Position numbers and translations under genes: made by a program. The notes under the pieces were generated by a model. That model did not search any database. It was not told the DNA's origin and worked only from the letters and a program-made list of their open reading frames with translations. Shown one piece after another: positions 1 to 6,173 of a stretch of DNA of 6,970 bases. The DNA is from Deltaproteobacteria bacterium (GTDB taxonomy: Bacteria; Desulfobacterota; Desulfobulbia; Desulfobulbales; VMSU01): the NCBI GenBank assembly GCA_021789795.1, contig JAJYJA010000125.1, positions 1 through 6,970 on the forward strand. The letters run 5' to 3'. Within the stretch, counting starts at the first letter, position 1. Each line of letters opens with the position of its first letter.

Positions 1-44
1 TGGGACTGGGGTGATAAGGCGCGGCGGTGAGCTTGAATTTTAAT

Positions 45-75
45 GTTAATTGCGTTTTAACTGATTGATTGTTAA
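45..75. promoter_or_regulatory. Candidate activator-binding site: TTAAC/GTTAA inverted repeats upstream of the sigma-54 promoter
   Basis: Three copies of the same pentamer alternate in orientation: GTTAA at 45-49, TTAAC at 57-61 and GTTAA at 71-75. They form two overlapping dyads with 7- and 9-base spacers. They lie about 65-95 bases upstream of the start point predicted from the sigma-54 promoter, the range where bacterial enhancer-binding proteins usually bind. The surrounding stretch is clearly more AT-rich than the coding DNA. Binding by such a regulator is inference; the protein is not encoded in this window. Confidence 0.3.
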
Positions 76-111
76 TGAAAAATATAGCTGTTGCGTTTCG
101 GCGGTGGTTGT

Positions 112-129
112 TTGGCACGCGGGCTGCAT
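112..129 (+). promoter_or_regulatory. Sigma-54 (RpoN) promoter of the cytochrome gene
   Basis: The sequence TTGGCACG, four bases, then CTGCAT matches the sigma-54 consensus TGGCACG-N4-TTGCA with one mismatch (C for the first T of TTGC). The invariant GG is at 114-115 and the invariant GC at 126-127, exactly 12 bases apart as required. Transcription is predicted to start near 139, giving a leader of about 83 bases before the cytochrome start codon. Expression would therefore need RpoN and an ATP-dependent enhancer-binding protein. Confidence 0.75.
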
Positions 130-174
130 AAAGAAAAGGCAACGGGATATGGGGCTCTGTTTGGGGGCTCTCTT

Positions 175-190
175 TTAGGAATCGTCCTAA
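175..190 (+). other. Small leader hairpin before the cytochrome gene
   Basis: TTAGGA and TCCTAA form a perfect 6-bp stem closed by an ATCG loop, about 30 bases before the start codon, inside the predicted sigma-54 leader. It is followed by TTTCTT, too short and interrupted for a convincing terminator. It may stabilise or tune translation of the mRNA, but no function can be assigned. Confidence 0.3.
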
Positions 191-221
191 TTTCTTAACC
201 ATCATTCTGAGGAGAAGGAAA

Positions 222-1115
222 ATGAAGAAAACATTAGTTCTAGGTTTGGCAGTTGGTCTGGTGTCCATGGCCGCCTCCGCCTTCGCGGGGCCGTCCGCCC
301 CGATGGCGATCCCCACCCCTGGTTACCCCAACCAGAAGAACACCGGCGGTACCGGCATCGTCGGTTCGAGCCACGACATGAGCAACGTGGCGGGCAAGAC
401 CGTGGGCGGCGCCTCCTGGACCTCGGCTCAGTATTCCAGCGGCGGCCCTGATGTCCAGAAGCGTATCTGCGTGTTCTGCCATCATCCGCATAACGCCATG
501 GCCTCGAATGGCAAGACCGGATACGTCGAGGGCGCGACTGGCGGCGGCGCTTCGTACACCGGCACCTTGGAGTACAGCCCCCTGTGGAACCGCGTGTTGT
601 CCACCACCTCCTTTGTCGGTTACAGCAACGGCATCATGATGGGCGGCAACTCCGTGCTCGGTTCCGACAAGCGGCACGCCTTGAACGCCGCTGACGTGGG
701 CGGCGGCACCAAGATCGCCGGCGTCTCCCTGCTGTGCATGAGCTGTCATGACGGCGTCACCGCCATGAACGCCTACTCCCAGACCACCGGTTCTTCCCAG
801 AACGCTGGCGCCAACACCATTAACAGTGCCATCACCTCCACCGCCGGCTTCAAGGGTGACATGAACAACCATCATCCCATGGGCTTCCAGTACGTGGCCG
901 TGCAGGGTGTGGACGCCGAGATCGCCGACCCCAACACGGTTATGGTGCCGGGTACCTCCACCACTATCGCCGACCTGCTCTACGGGCCGAACCATACCAT
1001 GGAGTGCGTGACCTGCCACGACGTTCACAACACCCAGAACGAGAAGGGTGCCGAGCGTTTCCTGTGGAGATCGGACAACCAGTCCAACTTCTGTCTGACC
1101 TGCCATCTGAAGTAA
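222..1115 (+). CDS. Periplasmic tetraheme c-type cytochrome (CxxCH family)
   Basis: Predicted exported electron-carrier protein of 297 residues. Residues 1-22 are a Sec signal peptide: MKK, a hydrophobic core, and a likely cleavage after AFA. Four covalent heme-attachment motifs are visible: CVFCH (83-87), CMSCH (172-176), CVTCH (262-266) and CLTCH (291-295). Histidines outside these motifs, such as His51 in SSHD, His217/218 in NNHHP, His258 and His269, are candidates for the second axial heme ligand. The spaces between motifs are long and rich in Gly, Ser and Thr, unlike compact cytochrome c3. The start is supported by GGAGAAGG at 211-218, 7 bases after GGAG. The gene is monocistronic, behind a sigma-54 promoter and before a strong terminator. 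The specific cytochrome family and its redox partner are not recognised; a role in anaerobic respiration or extracellular electron transfer is inference. Confidence 0.9.
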   Translation: MKKTLVLGLAVGLVSMAASAFAGPSAPMAIPTPGYPNQKNTGGTGIVGSSHDMSNVAGKTVGGASWTSAQYSSGGPDVQKRICVFCHHPHNAMASNGKTGYVEGATGGGASYTGTLEYSPLWNRVLSTTSFVGYSNGIMMGGNSVLGSDKRHALNAADVGGGTKIAGVSLLCMSCHDGVTAMNAYSQTTGSSQNAGANTINSAITSTAGFKGDMNNHHPMGFQYVAVQGVDAEIADPNTVMVPGTSTTIADLLYGPNHTMECVTCHDVHNTQNEKGAERFLWRSDNQSNFCLTCHLK

Positions 1116-1134
1116 GATCAAGCCTGGCATAAGG

Positions 1135-1172
1135 GCATAAAAAAAGGAGCCTTCGGGCTCCTTTTTTTATGC
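1135..1172. terminator. Bidirectional intrinsic terminator between convergent genes
   Basis: A perfect 17-bp inverted repeat (1135-1151 with 1156-1172) encloses a TTCG loop. The core stem GGAGCC/GGCTCC is followed by T7 on the + strand (1162-1168). The complementary A7 (1139-1145) gives a T7 tract on the - strand as well. It begins 19 bases after the cytochrome stop codon and lies about 108 bases beyond the - strand glgC stop codon, so it can end both transcripts. TTCG tetraloops are known to be very stable. Confidence 0.93.
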
Positions 1173-1192
1173 CGGGTATCTGGCTGCCCGGC
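1171..1192. other. Minor GC-rich inverted repeat beside the terminator
   Basis: GCCGGG (1171-1176) and CCCGGC (1187-1192) can form a 6-bp stem with a 10-base loop. It lacks an adjacent T tract on the + strand. On the - strand it immediately precedes the main terminator. It may help stall RNA polymerase coming from glgC, but this is weak. The rest of the gap to the glgC stop codon at 1280 shows nothing recognisable. Confidence 0.25.
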
Positions 1193-1279
1193 CCAGACGA
1201 GAACCGAGCCTAGCCGAGAGCCGCGGGCATTATCTCCCGGCCGTTTTCCCCCCACCCCTTGAAAAAACCTACCTCGCCC

Positions 1280-2542
1280 CTAAACCGTGGCCCCGGAGGC
1301 CACGTGCAGGCTGGGGAAGTCGTGGGCCAGGCGGTGGGGGAGGATGATGCAGTTCCTGCCGACCACCGCCCCGTCCGGCACCTGGGCCTCTTTGCCCACC
1401 AGGGTGATGCCGGTGTAGAGATGGGTGGGGTGCTCCTGGTTGACTCCCTTCTTGACCCCGCTGCCCACCACCGCATTCTTGCCGATCTTGCCCCGTTTGT
1501 CCATGATCGTCAGGTCAACCATCGCCCCCTCCCCGATCTGGCAGTCGTCGATCAGCACCGAATCCCGCACCACCGCCCCTGGCGCCACCACCACCCCTGG
1601 GGACAGAACCGAGTTCAGCACCTGGCCGTGGATGACGCAGCCCGCCGAGATCATGGAGTTTTCCACCTTGGCGGCACTCCCGAAACGGGCCGGAGGCCGG
1701 TCCGCCATCCGGCCGCCCGCCTCGACGTTGGGCCGGATGCCCCAGCTCTCGGGCGAGATGCCCGAGTCCTCGCGCAGGATGTCCATGTTGGCCTGCCAGT
1801 AGGCCTGAATCGTGCCCACGTCCCGCCAGTAGCCGGTGAAGCGGTAGGCGTAAACCTTGTCGCGGCCAATGGCCTTGGGGATCAGGTGCATCCCGAAATC
1901 CACCTCCTCCCGATCCTCGGCCAGCAGGGCCAGGAGATACTGGCTGTCGAAGACGTAGATGCCCATCGAGGCCAGGTCGGTGCGCGCCACCTTGGGTTTT
2001 TCCTCCCACTCCACGATCCGGCCTTCCTGATCGGTGATCCCGGCCCCGAACTGGTGAATGTCCTTTTTCGGCACCACCATCATGCCGATGGTGATGTCGG
2101 CCCCTTTCTGGCGGTGGGCCTGGATCATCAGGTCGAAATCCAGGTGATAGATGTGGTCGCCGGAGAGGATGAGGATCTCCTGCGAGGGGTGGGCCTTGAT
2201 GAAGTCGATGTTCTGACGCACCGCGTCCGCCGTGCCCCGGTACCAGTCGGAGTCCGAGGAGCCGGTGCGGGGCGGCAGGATCTTGACCCCGCGGCTGCGG
2301 CCCGCCAGGTCCCAGGCGGCGCCGGTGCCCAGGTGGTTCATCAGCGACAGCGGCTTGTACTGGGTCATTACCCCCACCTGGGTGAGCCCGGAATTCATGA
2401 CGTTGCTAAGCGAGAAGTCGATGATCCGGTACAGGCCGCCAAAGGGCACCGCCGGCTTGGCCCGGCTCTGCACCAGGAGGTTCAGGCGGCTGCCCACCCC
2501 GCCCGCCAGGAGCAACACCAGGGTTTTGTTGATCGGATTCAT
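1280..2542 (-). CDS. glgC: Glucose-1-phosphate adenylyltransferase (ADP-glucose pyrophosphorylase), canonical paralog
   Basis: Makes ADP-glucose and pyrophosphate from ATP and glucose-1-phosphate, the committed step of bacterial glycogen synthesis; cytosolic. The protein has 420 residues, a normal family length. The N-terminal nucleotidyltransferase domain carries GGVGSRL (14-20), RAKPAVPFGG (27-36), SGDH with the likely catalytic Asp129, EKP (181-183), ASMGIYVF (191-198), DF (215-216) and YWRD (238-241). These match the E. coli sugar-phosphate pocket residues E194, K195, S212, Y216, D239, F240, W274 and D276. A left-handed beta-helix of hexapeptide repeats follows from about residue 290. The ATG at 2540-2542 overlaps the upstream paralog's TGA (ATGA), with GGGGAG at 2551-2556 eight bases before it, indicating translational coupling. 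The frame stays open upstream to 3502, but that part is only a shadow of the upstream gene. Last gene of the operon. Confidence 0.93.
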   Translation of the reverse strand: MNPINKTLVLLLAGGVGSRLNLLVQSRAKPAVPFGGLYRIIDFSLSNVMNSGLTQVGVMTQYKPLSLMNHLGTGAAWDLAGRSRGVKILPPRTGSSDSDWYRGTADAVRQNIDFIKAHPSQEILILSGDHIYHLDFDLMIQAHRQKGADITIGMMVVPKKDIHQFGAGITDQEGRIVEWEEKPKVARTDLASMGIYVFDSQYLLALLAEDREEVDFGMHLIPKAIGRDKVYAYRFTGYWRDVGTIQAYWQANMDILREDSGISPESWGIRPNVEAGGRMADRPPARFGSAAKVENSMISAGCVIHGQVLNSVLSPGVVVAPGAVVRDSVLIDDCQIGEGAMVDLTIMDKRGKIGKNAVVGSGVKKGVNQEHPTHLYTGITLVGKEAQVPDGAVVGRNCIILPHRLAHDFPSLHVASGATV

Positions 2543-3798
2543 CGGATGATCTCCCCGTTCTTGATCTCGCGTTTGAACTTTTCGGGCTTGAGATGCGGAT
2601 AGATGGTGCAGTCGCTGGCGATCACCGCCCCGGCCGGCACCTGGTTGTCCCAGCCCAGGACCGTAACCTCGGGCTGATCCTCGGCCGGGCCACCGCCCAC
2701 CGTGGCGCCGAGCCCGAAGCTGGTGTTGACGTCGCTCACCACCTTGGTCAGCTTGGCCCCGGCCTCGACCCGGTTGTTGAAGAAGAGCACCGAGTCCCGC
2801 ACCACCGCCCCTGGCTGGACGTGGACGCCGGGGAAGAGGATCGAGTGCTCCACCGTGCCCTCGATGACGCAGCCGTTGTAGATCAGGCTGTCCTTGACCT
2901 GGGCCCGGCCCCCGATCTTGAGGGGCTGGTAGTCGCGGATGCCGCGGTGCTCCAGGTTGGTGCGCAGGCCCCACTCCTCCAGATCGATCTTTGGCGACGG
3001 CCCCAAGAGGTCCATCGAGGTCTGCCAGTACTCCTCGATGGTGCGGGTATAACCCCAGTAGCCCCGGAACTTGTAGCCGTAAACCCGCCGCTGGTCGGCG
3101 ATCATCCGGGGGATGATGTCCTTGCCGAACTCGAAGGAGTTGTCCTCCCGGGCGTTGATCCCCAGGGTCTCGATCAGGGCCTGGGGCTTGAAGCAGAAGA
3201 TGGTCATCGAGGCCCAGTTGAACTTGGGATGCACCGGTTTTTCCTTGTAGCGCAACACCCGGCCGCCGGTCTCCCCGTCCTCGGCGTCGATCTCCGCCAG
3301 TCCGAAGCGGTGGGCCCGGGCGAGCGGCATCTCCAGGCAGGCGATGGTCAGATCGGCGTCTTTTGCCCGGTGATAGTCGAGCATCGGTTGGTAGTCCATC
3401 TGATAGACGTGGTCGCCGGAGAGCACGAGCACCACCTCCGGGTCGTGGTAGCGGATGAAGTCGGTGTTCTGATAGACCGAGTCCGCCGAGCCCCGATACC
3501 AACTGGAGCTGGCGTGGCCGGTGGAGGGTGGCAGGATGGAGATGCCCCGGTAGCGGCCGATCATGTCCCAGGCGGCGCCAGAACCGATGTGGTTGATGAG
3601 CGAGAAACTGCGGAACTGGGAGAGAATGGCCACCTGCTCCAGGCCGGAGCGCATCAGGTTGGTGAGGGGGAAGTCGATCACCCGGGCGAAGCCGCCGAAG
3701 GGCACCGCCGACTTGGGCCGGTAGTAGGTCAGGACGTTTAACTCATCGACCCGGCCCCCCGCCAGGATCATGGCCAGCACCTTCGGTTTCAATTTCAT
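2539..3798 (-). CDS. GlgC-family nucleotidyltransferase, divergent paralog (possible regulatory subunit)
   Basis: A 419-residue protein, full length for the family, with the same order as GlgC: nucleotidyltransferase domain, then a beta-helix from about residue 295. Family motifs present are RPKSAVPFGG (27-36), the GHASSSWYRGSADSVYQN region (94-111), SGDH (127-130, Asp129) and EKP (186-188). Several usual active-site positions differ. The signature GGxGxRL reads GGRVDEL (14-20). The tyrosine matching E. coli Tyr216 is Phe201. The DF pair is EF (223-224). YWxD reads YWGY (247-250), losing the aspartate matching Asp276. It could be a regulatory or modified partner of the downstream GlgC, or a nucleotidyltransferase with another preference. 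It begins 6 bases after the DHH gene with only a weak GAG as ribosome site (3808-3810), suggesting coupling to that gene. I recall similar GGRVDEL proteins in Chloroflexota and Desulfobacterota, so this is probably a real subfamily and not decay. Confidence 0.88.
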   Translation of the reverse strand: MKLKPKVLAMILAGGRVDELNVLTYYRPKSAVPFGGFARVIDFPLTNLMRSGLEQVAILSQFRSFSLINHIGSGAAWDMIGRYRGISILPPSTGHASSSWYRGSADSVYQNTDFIRYHDPEVVLVLSGDHVYQMDYQPMLDYHRAKDADLTIACLEMPLARAHRFGLAEIDAEDGETGGRVLRYKEKPVHPKFNWASMTIFCFKPQALIETLGINAREDNSFEFGKDIIPRMIADQRRVYGYKFRGYWGYTRTIEEYWQTSMDLLGPSPKIDLEEWGLRTNLEHRGIRDYQPLKIGGRAQVKDSLIYNGCVIEGTVEHSILFPGVHVQPGAVVRDSVLFFNNRVEAGAKLTKVVSDVNTSFGLGATVGGGPAEDQPEVTVLGWDNQVPAGAVIASDCTIYPHLKPEKFKREIKNGEIIR

Positions 3799-3804
3799 GG
3801 GCGG

Positions 3805-4881
3805 TTACTCGATGTGCACTTTGGTTAGCCGCATCAGGGTCTTGGTGTCGAAGTCCTTGCCCTGCTTGGCGAGATTCTTGAGCGGCACCTCGGCCCGGGC
3901 CGCCTGGCGGTGACCGCCGGCCGAGCCGATCTGGCCGTAGATCTTCTGGGCCAGGATGCCAGCATTCTTTTTATAGCCGTCGCAACGGAAGATGACCACC
4001 AGTTTTTCGCCGTGGATCCCGGAGACGAAGACCCAGCTCACCTGGTTGACCAGGTTGAAGAAGTTGGCGATGATTACCAGGATGTCGGGGTTCCTGACCC
4101 GGCCCACATGGGCGTAGAGCCGTTCCTGGCTGATCTTCATCTCGGTCAGGGCGGTGCGGAAGTAGTTCAGCTCCGAGGGCCGGAGCTCGGAGAGCTCGAT
4201 CTTGCGCACCAGGTTCTGGTTGGCGAGGGCGAACAGGTAGGTGAAGGAGATGGCGTCGGCGTTGGCGGCCTTCTTCTCGAAGTTGTTGGTGTCGACCTTG
4301 ATGGCGTAGAACAGGGCGGTGGCCAGGGCCACCGAGGGTTTCATCTCGGCGGCCCGCAGGTACTCGATGATGATCGAGGAGGCGGCCCCGTACTCGGGCC
4401 GGATGTCGGTGTAGCGGGCCTGCCAGCCGGTGGTCAGGGGGTGGTGGTCGATGACCGCGTCAAAGGTGAGGGCCTCGAAGGCGGGGAGATGGGTGGGCTG
4501 GGAATCGACCAGCACCTTTTTGGAGAAATCCTTGCCCTTGAGGTTGTGGAGGCGCTCGATGGGGATCTTGAGCCGCTCGACCATCGCCAGGTTGCTGAGC
4601 CGCCTGATCTCGTTGGGGTAGCCGATGACCACGCTCCTCACCCGGTAGCGCAACAGTCGCTTGACGGCCAGGGCGCAGGCCAGGGAATCCGGGTCGGCGT
4701 TGATCGCCACCAGCACGTCGTCCTCCTTGCCGAACAGGCCAAGAAACTCGGCCAGCCGTTCCTTGGCCGCCTTCCGGGAGACCCGGCACGCCGATTTGCT
4801 GGAGCGGCAGCGGGGTTTGGTCTTTTTGGCGGGGAGGTGTTCACCCTGGCCCTTGCTGGCCAGGTCACGGGCGGTCGGCAT
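3805..4881 (-). CDS. DHH/DHHA1 family phosphoesterase (NrnA-like)
   Basis: A 358-residue cytosolic metal-dependent phosphoesterase. The family hydrolyses short RNA or nucleotide substrates: nanoRNA, pAp, or c-di-AMP/pApA. Visible motifs are ADPDS (62-66), VDSQ (125-128), the defining DHH at 145-147, GAASSII (165-171), VDTNNF (196-201), and the C-terminal DHHA1 glycine motif GGHRQAAR (322-329). In motif I the usual His four residues before the first Asp is Ala59, while the two metal-binding aspartates remain. Residues 1-42 form a Lys/Arg-rich extension before the fold, with three cysteines or so and no signal peptide. The ATG at 4879-4881 has AGGA (4888-4891) 6 bases before it. It is the first gene of an operon with two glgC-family genes. 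The true substrate cannot be told from sequence; nanoRNase or pAp phosphatase are the main options. Confidence 0.87.
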   Translation of the reverse strand: MPTARDLASKGQGEHLPAKKTKPRCRSSKSACRVSRKAAKERLAEFLGLFGKEDDVLVAINADPDSLACALAVKRLLRYRVRSVVIGYPNEIRRLSNLAMVERLKIPIERLHNLKGKDFSKKVLVDSQPTHLPAFEALTFDAVIDHHPLTTGWQARYTDIRPEYGAASSIIIEYLRAAEMKPSVALATALFYAIKVDTNNFEKKAANADAISFTYLFALANQNLVRKIELSELRPSELNYFRTALTEMKISQERLYAHVGRVRNPDILVIIANFFNLVNQVSWVFVSGIHGEKLVVIFRCDGYKKNAGILAQKIYGQIGSAGGHRQAARAEVPLKNLAKQGKDFDTKTLMRLTKVHIE

Positions 4882-5058
4882 CGATTATCCTGGGAGATTG
4901 CACGGGGAGCAACGAGGCTGTGCATTTGTACCACAGTCTGGCCGTGGCGTGCAACGTAATTGCGGCCCACGGCGGGCGGGCCGGGTGGGGACGGGCAGGA
5001 GAGGGGAGGTGGTGATGGCCCCGATCCGGGCCTGGTCGTCCTGGGCCTCTGGGGGAGC
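4882..5058. other. Intergenic gap between the polyamine unit and the DHH-glgC operon
   Basis: 177 bases without a convincing gene. Besides the candidate promoter near the left side, there is a GC-rich dyad GGCCC/GGGCC at 5017-5032 with a 6-base loop. It lies 27 bases after the stop codon of the DHS-like gene but has no T tract, so it is at best a weak terminator. Read-through from the polyamine genes into the DHH operon cannot be excluded. Confidence 0.5.
4925..4954 (-). promoter_or_regulatory. Candidate sigma-70-type promoter of the DHH-glgC operon
   Basis: On the - strand, TTGCAC (4949-4954) is followed after 18 bases by TACAAA (4925-4930), which has an extended -10 TG one base before it. 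The predicted start is near 4918, giving a leader of about 37 bases before the DHH start codon. Matches to consensus are only partial. Its placement in the 177-base gap between two gene units supports it. Confidence 0.4.
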
Positions 5059-6135
5059 TTATTTCCGGCGGGCGTCTTTGAGCTGCTCGCTCCAGGCGGG
5101 GAGCAGCTCGACAATCCTCCGGGCCGGCCTGGGCGAGCAGGAGTCCAGGACGTAGGCGCAGAGGAGGGGGAAGATGACGCTGTACTCGCCCCAGACCTGC
5201 ACCAGCTTTTCGTCGTCCGCCGACTGGTATTTGCCCCAGGTTACTGCCTCGCCGAAGGTGCAACTGGAGAGGCTGCCCTCGCGCTCGACGGCGGTGCCGA
5301 TCTGCAAGCCCCGGTCGGCGCCATGAAAGTCGATGTTTAGGATCTGGCTGATGGTGGGCCCGGTCTGCTGGATGAAGTTCTTGGGCCCGCCCCCCCCCAG
5401 TTCCACGAACCCCGTCTGCCCGGAGACAAAGGCGATGGCGGCGGAATCCAGGATGTCCCGCTGCGGTGACAGGGTCACCGGTAGCCCTTCCAGGTCGGTG
5501 CGGGCCAGGTTCATGGTGATGGAGTGGTTGGCCTGGGAATCCCAGAAGACCGGCACCTTGGCCTGGGCGGCCTTGATCAGGAAGCTGCGCTCGGGGTGCC
5601 GGGCCTTTTCCGCGGCCCACATCCCCAGGTGATGGTTGAACTCCCAACTGGCGAGCGGCCCTTGGCTCAAGACCGGATAGCAGTCGCGGACGAACTGGCG
5701 GATGATCTCGTCCTGGGCCTCCAGGGTCTCCTTCTCGCGGATGCCGATGTCGTAGATGCGGGTGTCGCCGCAGCGGCGGAGCAGGTTGTCGTCCTGGGCG
5801 GGAGGGATGGACTTCACCGGCAGGCCGAAGGCGAAGTGCAGGTCGTGATAGACCTGGGCCCCGGTGGAGCAGATGACATCCAGGTAGTTGTACTCCAAAA
5901 GCTCGACGATCAGCCCGCCCAGGCCCCCGGCCACCCCGGCCCCGGCGATGCCCAGCCAGATGGTGTCGCCGCCCTTGATCATCTTGTGGTACAGGCGGCT
6001 GGCCTTGAAGACGTTGCGGGCCTCGAAGCAGGTGCCGCCCATGAACTCCACCAGCCGGGCGGCGGTGATGGAGCGCCCCAGTCCGGTGGGCACGATGTCG
6101 GCGGCCTTGGCGAAGTGCGAGTTACATTTGCGCAT
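5059..6135 (-). CDS. speY: Deoxyhypusine synthase-like protein, probable homospermidine biosynthesis enzyme
   Basis: A 358-residue NAD-dependent aminobutyltransferase-like protein. True deoxyhypusine synthase moves the aminobutyl group of spermidine to a lysine of eIF5A. Bacteria lack eIF5A, and bacterial homologs are linked to homospermidine synthesis; the symbol follows that naming and is tentative. Visible features are the Rossmann-type segment GDTIWLGIAGAG (56-67), STGAQVYHD (90-98), ELGGGGPKNF (245-254), and GEAVTWGK (295-302). Lys302 matches the catalytic Lys329 of human DHS, with Glu296 and Trp300 matching Glu323 and Trp327. The position of human His288 appears to be Asn253, and the DSG around human Asp316 is not kept. 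The ATG at 6133-6135 has AAGGG (6140-6144) just before it. The frame stays open to 6588, but that extension only shadows pdaD. It lies 38 bases after pdaD, so one transcript is likely. Confidence 0.88.
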   Translation of the reverse strand: MRKCNSHFAKAADIVPTGLGRSITAARLVEFMGGTCFEARNVFKASRLYHKMIKGGDTIWLGIAGAGVAGGLGGLIVELLEYNYLDVICSTGAQVYHDLHFAFGLPVKSIPPAQDDNLLRRCGDTRIYDIGIREKETLEAQDEIIRQFVRDCYPVLSQGPLASWEFNHHLGMWAAEKARHPERSFLIKAAQAKVPVFWDSQANHSITMNLARTDLEGLPVTLSPQRDILDSAAIAFVSGQTGFVELGGGGPKNFIQQTGPTISQILNIDFHGADRGLQIGTAVEREGSLSSCTFGEAVTWGKYQSADDEKLVQVWGEYSVIFPLLCAYVLDSCSPRPARRIVELLPAWSEQLKDARRK

Positions 6136-6173
6136 AAAACCCTTGAGTTGACTTTTCAGGCAGAGCGGGCCGA

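Noticed and set aside
139..221. c-di-GMP (GEMM) riboswitch in the cytochrome leader
   Set aside because: Such riboswitches precede some cytochrome genes in related bacteria, but the conserved core and paired helices are not present in this short leader.
240..1130. Long open frame antisense to the cytochrome gene
   Set aside because: It lacks family motifs and shows the Val/Gly/His-rich composition of a shadow frame. The + strand has a signal peptide, four CxxCH motifs and a ribosome site.
1259..2602. 447-codon + strand open frame opposite glgC
   Set aside because: An antisense shadow in GC-rich DNA, with low-complexity His/Val/Asp/Gly composition and no domain. The - strand encodes an unmistakable GlgC.
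2543..3502. Upstream in-frame extension of the canonical glgC into the paralog gene
   Set aside because: The GlgC fold starts at the ATG at 2540-2542 with its own ribosome site. The extension has no homology-like content and overlaps a real gene in another frame.
2593..3741. 382-codon + strand open frame opposite the divergent GlgC gene
   Set aside because: Shadow frame with biased composition and no motif.
3910..4959. 349-codon + strand open frame opposite the DHH gene
   Set aside because: Shadow frame, very rich in Gly/Val/Asp/Leu. The opposite strand carries all the DHH and DHHA1 motifs.
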